A stretch of DNA of 64,000 nucleotides, from assembly GCA_037042915.1 (NCBI GenBank), contig CM073193.1, positions 7,688,001 through 7,752,000 of the forward strand, written 5' to 3'. This stretch comes from Auricularia sp. M13. Lineage: Eukaryota > Basidiomycota > Agaricomycetes > Auriculariales > Auriculariaceae. Below the pieces are notes generated by a model that saw only the letters and a program-made list of their open reading frames with translations, searched no databases and was not told the DNA's origin. The position numbers were made by a program, and so were the translations under genes. Each line of letters starts with the position of its first letter. Position 1 is the first letter of the stretch. Of the stretch, positions 9,513 to 18,948 are shown piece by piece.

Positions 9513-12500
9513 ATGGCCTCCGATAGGCTTACCGTTCAACATCTGGCTGAGGACGGCAGCAACTTCCTCTCGTGGCGCTCTGACATCTACGATCTCGCTG
9601 CAGAGAAACACGACGATATACCGAAATACATCAAGGGCACCCTCGACCCCGCAAATGACACCGACGGACACGACGCCGCCGGCATGCGCATTATGCGTCT
9701 CCGCATGGGCCCGATCAACAAGGCCATCGTACGCCATACGACTTCTGCTTTCGAGATGATGAGTGCCCTCGAGGACTCCTATCTCCCGTCGGGCATCGTT
9801 GCCCAAGTCACGCTGCGTCAGCAGCTCTCGGACCTGCGGGCCGATGAATCTACCGATATTCCCGCGCACTGTGCGACCGCGCTCAATCTTCGCTCGCAGC
9901 TCGCCGATGTAGGAGCACCAGTGCCTGACGAACAGTTCTGCAAGACTTTGCTTCTTTCTCTGCCCGAGTCCTACCATCCGTTCGCATCGGTCTTCAAACC
10001 AGAGCAATTTGCTCCGACTGCGTACGAGGCGATCGAGGATGTACAGCATACACTGACGGTCCCCGGCATCACGGGTACCACGACTACCGTCACGCCAGCC
10101 GCTGGCGGTCCTGCTGCCGCTCCCGCCGCTACTGGTGCCGCCGCTGGTGCTGCGGCAACTACGACGACCCCCGGAACATACACGTTCACCACGGCATCGA
10201 GGGTCATGCGCTATCGCCCTGCCGAGGTCACGCCGAATTCGCTCGTCCGTCGCATCAACGAGGAGTATCGATCGCGTGCCGCCAAGCAGGCTCCATCGCG
10301 CGTGCTTCTTGCACAGCAGACGCCGGCGCAGCCGCCATCGGGCAGTCCTGGCGACGAGTACGTCTGGCGCGCCGTGCCTGACTGTTACAACTGCGGTCAG
10401 CTCGGACACCTATCGCGCGATTGCCAGGCGCCGCGCACCGAGGCCAGTATGCGCGCCGACGCCAACGCTAACTGGCGCCAGCGTGACGGTACCGCATATC
10501 CGTCAGCCCGCGGAGGTTACAACACTCGTGGCCGTGGAGGCAGGCCATTCCGTGGCCGACCCGGACGTGCGATCGAGTACAAGGGTCGCCTGTACCTCGT
10601 TGAAGAACAAGGCGAACGCGTTGATGGCAATCCCGAGGTTATCAATGACGTGCCCGCCGAGTTGCAGGAGCAGGCCAACGCGGTCGTCGAGGACATCGCT
10701 GCCCTCAACTTCGGCCACGTCTGGGTCGTGCATGACGATGCGCCCGCTGCACAGCCGCTCAATCCGGCCGCACCGCCTTTCATCCCCACTGGCGCTTATC
10801 ACGCGCTCATCGCCAACACGGAGAGCAATCTCCTTGACGTTCCCGCCGGATCTGTGCAGGAGCCTGAGGATCCCGCAGCGCCGCTCCACAGCCATGCAGT
10901 CGCTATGGCCATATCCGCTGATCATTTCTTTTTCGATAGCGGCGCCAACGTCTCGGTCGTCAACAACCGCGACTACTTCGAGACGTTCATTCCAACGCCA
11001 AACGCCTTCGTCCGAGGCGTTGGCACACAGCAGATTCCGAAGCTGGGTGTCGGGACTGTCGTCGTCGCCGCCATCGGTACCGGGCCATCGGGTGAACGTC
11101 GGACGCGGCACATCCGATTGACGAATGTCGCGTTCATCCCGAGCGCCCCCGCCAATCTCATCTCGGTATCGCGGCTTACGTTGGGCGGACGACTCGTCGT
11201 GTTTGGCAAGATGAACGCGCACGTCGTCGACAGGGGTACCGGGGAGAAAATCATGACGGGCTTCCGCGAGGGCGAACTCTACCGCGTCAATCTAGTCGTG
11301 CATACAACGAGAGCCTTATTCACCTGTACCCTTAACGAACTTCACGCAATCCACGGCCACGCCAACTTTGACTATTTGCGCCGCATGATCAAGGAGAAGC
11401 GAATCACCGGAATCCATGTGACCGACCTCGACGCAAAGCCGCCGGTTTGCAGTGCTTGCGTGCGCGCCAAGCACACGGTGCGCCCGTTCCCGTCATCATC
11501 CCAGCGGGACGAGTCGCGCATGCATATAGGCGAAATTGTGCATGTCGACGTTTTTGGACGCGCTCCTCGCAGGGCAATCAACGGCGAAGAATATTTTACT
11601 CACTTCGTCGACCGCAGAACACGATACTCAGTCGTTTACGGAGCGCGCGTCAAAGGCAATCAAGTCGAACACATCAAATGGTACCAGGCGTGGCTGATGA
11701 CCCAATTTGGCGTCCGTCTCAAGTGCCTGCAAGTGGACGAAGGCCGCGAGTTTCTCAACGACGTCGTTCGTGCGTACTGCAACGAGCAGGGTATTCGCAT
11801 TCAAATGACTGCACCGTACTCGTCCTCGTCGAACGGCATCGTCGAACGCGCGCACCTGACGTTGCTCAACATGGCACGTGCAATGTTGTTTAGCAGCACT
11901 GCACCGCCGTTCCTGTGGTTCGAAGCCGTGCTTTATGCTGCCTACATCAAGAATCGCCTGCCGACTCGCGCACTACAATATGTATCGCCATACGAGGCGG
12001 CATGGGGACACGTTCCAAACCTCGCTCATCTGCGGCAATTCGGCGCAAAGATGTGGGTTCACGTCCCAAAGAAGTTGCGGACGAAACTCGAAGATCGGTC
12101 GAACGAACACATATTTACGGGATTCACAGAAGAATCGCGCGCTTATCGCTATTACAAGGCGAGTACTGGCAAAATTCTTCTTTCCCGCAGTGTTATCTTC
12201 GAGTCCAACCAGCCCGCTGGGCCTATGGCCGCCCGCGTGCCAGTTGAGGGGGAGAATGCTGACCTTGCCGAACGCGAGGATCCTTTCCCTCTCCCTGAGC
12301 AACTTCCAGGTTTTGGCCAACCACTCGATGACGCTGCACCCCAGTCTCCTTCTGCTTTATCAGAGGAGCTGGAACCGGAGGTTCCCGCAGTGCCAGCGCC
12401 GCCGCCGCCGCTGCCGCCGCCGCTGCTGCCGCCGCCGCCACCTGCTCCGCCAATGCTACCACTTCCCGCTGCTCCAGCTCCCGCTGCACTAGCTCCCGTT

Positions 12501-14342
12501 CCAGCAATTCCAATTGCTCGCCAACAGCCTCGTCGAAATCAGTCTCCTGTTCGCCCGCGTCCCGATGGCGCAAAACGCAGCTCACGCCTTGCGGAACTAC
12601 CACGCCTCGATTATCAAGGCATCGCAAACCCTGATTCGCGTCAGGCTAAAGCGCGGCAACGTGAGCGCGAGCAAGCCGAAGAAGCACAGGCGTCCGCCGA
12701 TTCTCAGAATGTGGACGATACACAAGTGCAACTCGATGCCGACGACGATCCCGACGTGCTGGATTTTGTATTCGCAGCCCAGACCCTGGACGACGAGCCA
12801 GCCACGTTCGTAGAGGCTATGCGTCGCCCTGACGCTGACAAATGGCGCGAAGCCATGGACGCGGAACTGGCGCAGCTGCGCCGATTCCGTACATTCCGCC
12901 GCAAGAAGTTGCCTCCCGGACGTCGCGCCATCAGCTGCAAGTGGGTATTCAAAATCAAGCGCAACGACCGTGGCGAGATCGTGAAATACAAGGCGCGTCT
13001 TGTCGCACGCGGTTTTACCCAACAGGCTGGCGTTGATTACTTCGAGACCTTCGCACCTGTTGTGCGGCTCGAAACCCTGCGCAGCATGCTCGCGATTGCC
13101 ACTGAGCTTCGACTTGATGTCCAGGTAGTTGACGTCGTCGGTGCCTTTCTGAACGGGCAACTCACGGAAGAGATTTACATGGAGCAGCCTCCCGGCGTTC
13201 ACGACGGTTCTGGCGACGTTCTTGAACTCTTGCGCTCCATCTACGGTCTCAAACAGTCTGCTCTGGTCTGGAATGCGACTCTTGACGCTGCTTTCATTGC
13301 AATGGGTTTCACACGGCTTGTCAGCGACCGTTGCGTGTATCTTCGGCGATCTGGCGAGAAGCTTTGGATCGTTGCCGTTCATGTGGACGATATGACTTTG
13401 CTGGCGACTTCTGCCGAGGATAATGAGGCGCTAAAGACTGAGATCTCCAAGCGCTTTGACATCGCAGATCTTGGGCAGATCACCCAGGTCGTCGGACTCG
13501 AGGTTCAGCGTAGCGCCGATCTTTCGATAATGACGATCACGCAGTCAGCGTACATCGACAAAATGCTTGCTCGTTTCAACATGACTGGCTGTAATCCAGC
13601 GCCAACAGCTGCGGACTCGAATGTCAAGCTCACTCAGTTTGAGGGGGAGGTCGACGAGGCGCGGCATGCCGAATACCAACAAATCGTCGGTTCCCTGCAT
13701 TATGCTGCTCGCGGATCGCGCCCAGACATCCAACTTCGTACGTCGCAACTTAGCCAGCACCTTGCGAACCCGGGCCCAGTCCACATGACCGCTGCCAAAC
13801 GCGTACTCAGGTACTTGAAAGGCACGCGGAACATGGGGATCGTCTACACGCGCGGAGACGGTACTCCAAAGCTTGAGTCGTTCGTTGACGCCGACTGGGC
13901 CCAGGACCTCATCGACCGCAAGTCGATTTCTGGCCAAGTATTCAAGCTCGCAAATGGCCCTGTTTCATGGGCCTCACGCAAACAGCGCACGGTTGCCAAA
14001 TCGTCAATGGAGGCGGAATACATCGCGGCCAGCGGTGCCACATCCGAACTACTATGGCTTCGCACATTACTGCGAGAGCTTGGTTTTCCGCCCGAGGGTC
14101 CGTCGACTATGCGCGTAGACAACACGAGCGCGATCTCCGCAGCATTGGCCCACCGTAGCGACTCGAAGGCGAAACATATCGACATTGCGCACCATTTCAT
14201 TCGCGACCATATCGCTGTCGGAGACGTCAAACTCGAGCACATTGCGTCGGCTGACAACCTGGCCGACTTCTTCACGAAGCCGTTGCCTCGTGTTCAATTC
14301 GAGGAGTTGCGTGCACGCATTGGACTCGCATACCGTGGCTGA
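9513..14342 (+). CDS. copia gag-pol polyprotein, 1609 aa, intact
   Basis: One frame without stop or frameshift. Gag (about 1-280) is followed by a CCHC knuckle CYNCGQLGHLSRDC (from residue 291), a protease FFFDSGANVSVV (catalytic Asp 475), a pre-integrase finger (HAIHGH...CSAC), and an integrase core with Asp679, Asp742 and Glu778, giving D-x35-E. A proline/alanine-rich linker of about 50 residues (around 965-1015) precedes the reverse transcriptase (CKWVFKIKRND, FAPVVRLETLR, AFLNGQLTEEIYMEQP, YGLKQS, HVDD at 1291-1293) and the RNase H region (VDADWAQD, SSMEAEYIA, ADFFTKPLP). Gag and Pol are in one frame, as in Drosophila copia and unlike Ty1. The TGA stop at 14340-14342 overlaps the polypurine tract. 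All catalytic residues that I can check are present. Confidence 0.97.
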   Translation: MASDRLTVQHLAEDGSNFLSWRSDIYDLAAEKHDDIPKYIKGTLDPANDTDGHDAAGMRIMRLRMGPINKAIVRHTTSAFEMMSALEDSYLPSGIVAQVTLRQQLSDLRADESTDIPAHCATALNLRSQLADVGAPVPDEQFCKTLLLSLPESYHPFASVFKPEQFAPTAYEAIEDVQHTLTVPGITGTTTTVTPAAGGPAAAPAATGAAAGAAATTTTPGTYTFTTASRVMRYRPAEVTPNSLVRRINEEYRSRAAKQAPSRVLLAQQTPAQPPSGSPGDEYVWRAVPDCYNCGQLGHLSRDCQAPRTEASMRADANANWRQRDGTAYPSARGGYNTRGRGGRPFRGRPGRAIEYKGRLYLVEEQGERVDGNPEVINDVPAELQEQANAVVEDIAALNFGHVWVVHDDAPAAQPLNPAAPPFIPTGAYHALIANTESNLLDVPAGSVQEPEDPAAPLHSHAVAMAISADHFFFDSGANVSVVNNRDYFETFIPTPNAFVRGVGTQQIPKLGVGTVVVAAIGTGPSGERRTRHIRLTNVAFIPSAPANLISVSRLTLGGRLVVFGKMNAHVVDRGTGEKIMTGFREGELYRVNLVVHTTRALFTCTLNELHAIHGHANFDYLRRMIKEKRITGIHVTDLDAKPPVCSACVRAKHTVRPFPSSSQRDESRMHIGEIVHVDVFGRAPRRAINGEEYFTHFVDRRTRYSVVYGARVKGNQVEHIKWYQAWLMTQFGVRLKCLQVDEGREFLNDVVRAYCNEQGIRIQMTAPYSSSSNGIVERAHLTLLNMARAMLFSSTAPPFLWFEAVLYAAYIKNRLPTRALQYVSPYEAAWGHVPNLAHLRQFGAKMWVHVPKKLRTKLEDRSNEHIFTGFTEESRAYRYYKASTGKILLSRSVIFESNQPAGPMAARVPVEGENADLAEREDPFPLPEQLPGFGQPLDDAAPQSPSALSEELEPEVPAVPAPPPPLPPPLLPPPPPAPPMLPLPAAPAPAALAPVPAIPIARQQPRRNQSPVRPRPDGAKRSSRLAELPRLDYQGIANPDSRQAKARQREREQAEEAQASADSQNVDDTQVQLDADDDPDVLDFVFAAQTLDDEPATFVEAMRRPDADKWREAMDAELAQLRRFRTFRRKKLPPGRRAISCKWVFKIKRNDRGEIVKYKARLVARGFTQQAGVDYFETFAPVVRLETLRSMLAIATELRLDVQVVDVVGAFLNGQLTEEIYMEQPPGVHDGSGDVLELLRSIYGLKQSALVWNATLDAAFIAMGFTRLVSDRCVYLRRSGEKLWIVAVHVDDMTLLATSAEDNEALKTEISKRFDIADLGQITQVVGLEVQRSADLSIMTITQSAYIDKMLARFNMTGCNPAPTAADSNVKLTQFEGEVDEARHAEYQQIVGSLHYAARGSRPDIQLRTSQLSQHLANPGPVHMTAAKRVLRYLKGTRNMGIVYTRGDGTPKLESFVDADWAQDLIDRKSISGQVFKLANGPVSWASRKQRTVAKSSMEAEYIAASGATSELLWLRTLLRELGFPPEGPSTMRVDNTSAISAALAHRSDSKAKHIDIAHHFIRDHIAVGDVKLEHIASADNLADFFTKPLPRVQFEELRARIGLAYRG

Positions 14343-14349
14343 GGGGGAG
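14341..14349 (+). promoter_or_regulatory. polypurine tract
   Basis: GAGGGGGAG lies directly before the 3' LTR and overlaps the gag-pol stop codon. It is the expected plus-strand primer site. Confidence 0.9.
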
Positions 14350-14548
14350 TATCGGAATATGTGACGCTTGCAGCCACGTGCTCGTATGTAGACGCCTTCC
14401 GTTCTCGTCCTTCGATAGCACTCTGTTGTCTCATACTCATGTTCACCTCGTGTTCTTCCTATTCTCTGATTGTTATATACATGTGTGAGTGCCTCGAGGC
14501 ACTCACCGTTCCATCCTCTCACCTTCTCCGTCCCTGCGAGACGCGAAA
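14350..14548 (+). repeat. 3' LTR (199 bp)
   Basis: Reads the same as 9208-9406 base for base by eye, at an offset of 5142. It includes the palindrome at 14485-14506. Confidence 0.96.
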
Positions 14549-14553
14549 ACCCT
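14549..14553. repeat. target-site duplication ACCCT, right copy
   Basis: Matches 9203-9207. Confidence 0.95.
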
Positions 14554-15005
14554 CCAGGACTGACCCTCGCCTTGTTCCCACGACCCCACAGCGTATCCAA
14601 GCCCAAAATGCGTCGAGCTCCATTAGTACGAGTAAAATGTGCTTTACAAGCATAGCTTTGATGTCGGAGGGTTTCGTGCGGCGTGCCGCATCCAAAGGTC
14701 TACAAACGAGGATCCCGGGGAACGCAGAACGAGCGACGAAAGATATAGGTCAGAGGCACGAAGGCGAGACGAGATGATACAGCGGCCAGCGAGAGCGGAG
14801 GTGGGGGGTTTGTTTCTCAGCGAGATCGAGAGGCAGAGGGAGAAGGAGAGATTTCGGTATCGAGGATTGGGTTAGGGGGGTAAAGAGAGAGAGAGGAGAG
14901 ATGAGAGCGAAGGAGAAAGAACCAAAGAGAAAATAACGAGCGAGGGTGTCCATTCTCATGGATACAGCGAGATCGAGCGAGCAGAAACGGAAAGCGGCAG
15001 TCAGC
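14554..15005. other. intergenic, 3' side of SKN7, with purine-rich tract
   Basis: Between the retrotransposon and the SKN7 stop. Bases about 14755-14940 are GA-rich on the + strand (CT-rich on the SKN7 sense strand), consistent with a pyrimidine-rich 3' UTR. No gene seen. Confidence 0.6.
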
Positions 15006-17181
15006 TCATTCGACGAGATCGAGGCGACCGCGCTTGGTGTCGCGCTCCTCATCGTCGTCCTCGCGGGGACGTTTCGGAATGAGGAGATTGTGCAATTGCT
15101 GCGGTGCCATCGCCAAATACTGCTGTTGCTGCTGCTGCTGCTCGCCGGGGCGCTGCAAGTCCCACGCCGCCTTCAAATGGATCAAGTGTTTCTGATTACA
15201 GACCGGGCGTCAGTGACGATCTGCAGTTGCTAATCCCGCGCACCTCGAGCATGGAAACCATGTTATCCAGCGTGAACGGTTTGCTCAGCACATCGTTCAT
15301 GCCTATATGGACGTATCAGATAGGACGGACTCCGGACAAAATATCTGCCCGCGGAAGCGCGTACCGCGAGAAAAGTAGCTGACCACGTCGTCCGGCGTCG
15401 AGTTGCCCGTCATGGAGATGATGGGGGTCAGACGGTCGAACTGCAGTGAGAGGGGCGCGCGCGTCAGTACGACAAACAGAGCCTAGAACGCGCGATGCAA
15501 CGCCTCACTTGACGAATGATCGAAGTCGCGGACAAGCCGTCGAGATTTGGCATAACGATGTCCTATAATGGCATTCAGTGGGACGCCGCAAAAGAAGAAA
15601 AAAAAATAGCCGGGGAGAAGGAAGGGAGGAAGAAGAAAGGAACGGACCATGAGGACGAGATCGTATTTGGCCAGATTCATTTTGTCAACGGCGGCATATC
15701 CGTCGGTCGCCAGGTCGAAAGTACAGCCGGTGCTCTGGAGGAAGCGGCTTGTGACGGTCCGACTCACGGGGTCGTCGTCGACGATGAGCACGCGCGGCGG
15801 AACGGACCACCTGGGTTTATAGGGCCCGACCTGCGCTTCACCGGGCGTCTCCACGGGCGCCGCAGACGGAGCCTGTGCAAACAGGGATGCATCCGGCGAC
15901 GTCAGCATGGACAAGTCGACGGACGGGAAGGGCGAGTTGTCGTTGGAGGACGTCGCCGGGGGAGTAGGCATGGCCAGCGGCGATTGTTGCTGGTGGATAT
16001 TGGCGGCGAAGGACCCGTCGCCGTTGCCGTCTGCAAACAACAGCGTCAAATTGTCGCATGGCCAGTCGTGTGCCGCGGTCGACGTACTGTATTCCGATGG
16101 CACTGAAACGCAGGAGATCGGTCAGCGGATACGGCGGCGATAGACGAAAGCGTGCGTACCTTGCTGCTGGATGAGCTGGTGCATGAGGGTCTGCATCATG
16201 GACTCCTGCTGGGCGACACTTCTCTGCACGGCGACAAGCTCGCGCAGGACGGTCTGATAATTGTGATCGAGGCGCTCAACCACGGCGCGCAGGTCGTCCT
16301 GCGAGCGGGACAGGGTGTCAATCTTCTGTGCCAAGGCTTCATCGACTGTCGGCGGCGATGTGCTCCGCTTCGTGGCAGCGGTGGCAGCGGCAGCGGCGCT
16401 GTTTGTGCTTTTCTTGGGCGGCACCTTGCGCTTCACATTCTCGAGCCCGTCGAGGTTTTTCGACTGGAAGTGCGGGTGCTTGAACGTCCAGGACTGCGAC
16501 GGCGGAGGTTAGGGCCCGCTGTCAGCGGCGGCAGTGGGCTGCGACGTGCCTGTTCGCCGTGAACCTTGGTTTCCTCCGGGTTGGCGCTCTTGACCTTGGA
16601 CGGGCGTTAGAGTGACGGTAATGAGCTGGCTGCGGCGCACCTTGTGGAAGTCATATTTGTTGAGCTGGCGCACGAAGCTGGCGAAATTGGAGTGCTTGAA
16701 CACTTGTTCCGATCGTCAGCAACAACGCCGAGACTGAGACTGTGCGGCGGACGCTGGTACTGACTCTTGGGCATGACGTGGCGGGTGAACTCGTTCATGT
16801 CCTGCAATGATCACTTAGAATATTAGGATATTGAGTTAATTTCCGCGGCGACGGACCGCAACGACGAAGGTGTCTCCGCCGGGCCCCCAGCCGATGATGC
16901 CCGGGTAGGTGTTGTCCTCGAGCAGACGGTAGAGACGCTTAACGAAATCGCTGGCGCCCGAGGACGGGTCGTCAAAGTCGCGCGTGAACTCGATGGTCGG
17001 GTGGTGCGCCATGACCAGCGACGACGACGGGAGCTTTATGTCTTCGCCGCCGCCGTAGCGCGTCGGCCACGGCGGCTGGCTCAGCTGCTGGCGCTGCCGC
17101 GTGTCGCGCAGCGAGTATCCTGGGGCGCGGTATGAGAACATGGCCAAGGGCAGGCAAGAATCCACTCGGCTCACCCGACAT
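15006..17181 (-). CDS. SKN7: Skn7-type transcription factor: HSF DNA-binding domain plus response-regulator receiver
   Basis: The N-terminus encodes an HSF-type DNA-binding domain (DFVKRLYRLLEDNTYP, MNEFTRHVMPK, FKHSNFASFVRQLNKYDFHK, WTFKHPHFQ), then a coiled coil (about 16380-16170, TVDEALAQKIDTLSRSQ onward). The receiver domain runs from PPRVLIVDDDPVSRTVTSRF (about 15800) through the phospho-acceptor Asp in DIVMPNLDGLSATS (about 15545), ISMTGNST and the conserved Lys in DVLSKPFTLDNM (about 15280). The tail has seven consecutive Gln codons. This pairing is diagnostic of Skn7, the output of the Sln1-Ypd1 phosphorelay for oxidative and cell-wall stress. Start: ATGTCGG at 17181-17175, then a GTGAGC...CCCAG intron. 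The stop is at 15008-15006. Several introns interrupt both domains, one holding a long pyrimidine run just before the phospho-acceptor exon. Confidence 0.93.
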
Positions 17182-18948
17182 GGCAAGCTGCAAATATAAG
17201 GACGGCCGGCAACTCCGCTATCCCAACTCTGCCAGGTCCCCGTTCCCGAACGGCAACACACTGCAGCCTTCCGCTTCCTCTTCCCTGCTCTGTCCCTCCA
17301 GCAGCATGATCCCGGACCCTCTCTCACTGGGCACTCTCAGTTCTCAAATTATTATTCCATCCCCATTGCCAATGATGCCCACCAGCGTCTCATTTAGTGC
17401 GATCAAGGAACAGGCTGTCAATTTCGCATCGCGGTCTCACCCGGCCCCTCGGGACGATTCGGGTGCTCCCCCCTACAGCAGTGACAGGTCACGTTTTGCG
17501 ACTGCGCGCCTGCAGCACATGCCTAGCGCCCCAAGACTGTATTGCACACCTGCCAGGCCTCTCAGCGCAACACTCTCACCCCACCGTGCGCTCCGTCGTG
17601 CGCTCCTCGTCTCTCCGGTCGTCACTCTCAGCGGTGCAAATAGCTATAGCTGTTAGACTACAGCATGGCCTGAGAAACTAACGGGGCGGTGTGCCTGCAT
17701 CACGACGCCCTCGCTACGACTTTTATGTACAGGGCTTCCATGACCTCCTCACCGCTCTCGCAGCGTGCGCGACGGGACGGCATTCCGCCGTGCCGAGCTG
17801 AACATGAGCCTGAGCGTGGAAATGCACGATTCAGATCTCGGGCTTTATGCGTCGAGGTGGGTCGCGTGCTGCAGGCCAATCGCTCTCATCTCCGGGAGAT
17901 CTCCCGGACTGAACAGCTCGAAGAGCACGTCCTCAACGCCACACACAGCAGGGTCGTGAGCCCACCGCGCAAATATTGACTGTTGGAGCCACTGTCAGAC
18001 GCGCTGTTTCTAGGTGTGGCCCTCGCCACGCTGACTATTCTGTGCAATCCCTCCCCTCTCGGAGCACGGCCTCCGGCGGGCTGGCAGGTATTTGAGAACA
18101 AGCAGACACACCGCGCCAAAGATCGTCCATTGAGTTGTGCCCGTGTCGACCCCCAGACGCCGTCCAATGAATGCGCGTTGTATGGTAGAAGGCCGCCTCG
18201 AGTCCTTCTCTCAATGCCCATCCGCAGGCCTAAAGGGGAAATTCTGACGACATCACTCCGCTGATTCGCATGTCCATCATAGTGAGGAACAAGCAGGTGT
18301 ACTGTAGTAAGAAGGAGCTGAGGAGCGCATTGGCGGATGGACGACTGAATTGAAGTCTGGCCAAGCCGGTTGCATTGAGCAACCGTGCGGACGCCGCAGC
18401 GCCGGGCCTCGGAATATTGAATCAATGGGTGGCCCTTCGAGAAAGCCATGCATGTACGACGCTTCGCGGGTAAGATATGAACACTTCGCAGGTACAGTGG
18501 CCCCCCGCACGTACGAATCACGTGCAGATTATCGCGCTCGCGTGATCACGCCGGATCTATATTGGCCTGAAGCGGCCAAACACGCGTCAACCAGTGGTTC
18601 GTCCGCTGCGTGCTGTTCCTGCACGCACAGGATTTGAGCGTACACCTTCCCTGCGAGGCGCGACACAGGTCCTCGTATTGCTCTTCGTATACTCAGGCCG
18701 TCGACACGCTCTGCTTTGCTTTTTATTGTTCACCCAACACAATAGCCAACCTTCGACCTTGCTTTTATTTTCGCACCCACAGCTGCTTTGGTTGCAATTC
18801 TTGACCACGAAACCCAGATTTTGGACCCTTTTACGATTCAGCTCTGCACTGCACCCGCCTCGTGTTAGCCTCGTGCCCAGTCCAATCCAGAGTGCCTTGA
18901 CGGCTTTTGACGCTCTCCATGCGCTATTCGCGACGAACACTCGACAAC
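17182..18948. other. long intergenic region between divergent genes
   Basis: About 1.8 kb separating the SKN7 start from the next + gene. It presumably contains both promoters. A few ORFs of 60-210 codons exist but lack splice-consistent continuations, recognisable domains or biased composition, so I see no convincing gene. Confidence 0.5.

Larger units (their letters stand above)
9208..14548 (+). mobile_element. complete Ty1/copia LTR retrotransposon
   Basis: A 5341-bp element with two LTRs of 199 bp that look identical, a 5-bp target duplication ACCCT on both sides, a primer-binding site abutting the 5' LTR, one uninterrupted gag-pol frame of 1609 codons and a polypurine tract abutting the 3' LTR. 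Domain order PR-IN-RT-RNaseH defines the copia superfamily. Identical LTRs and the intact frame suggest recent insertion and possible autonomy. It is inserted between the helicase 5' end and the SKN7 3' end, in the opposite orientation to both. Confidence 0.97.

Noticed and set aside
17886-18521. 211-codon minus-strand ORF
   Set aside because: No domain, no family-like composition, overlapping ORFs on the other strand, and no splice-consistent neighbours.
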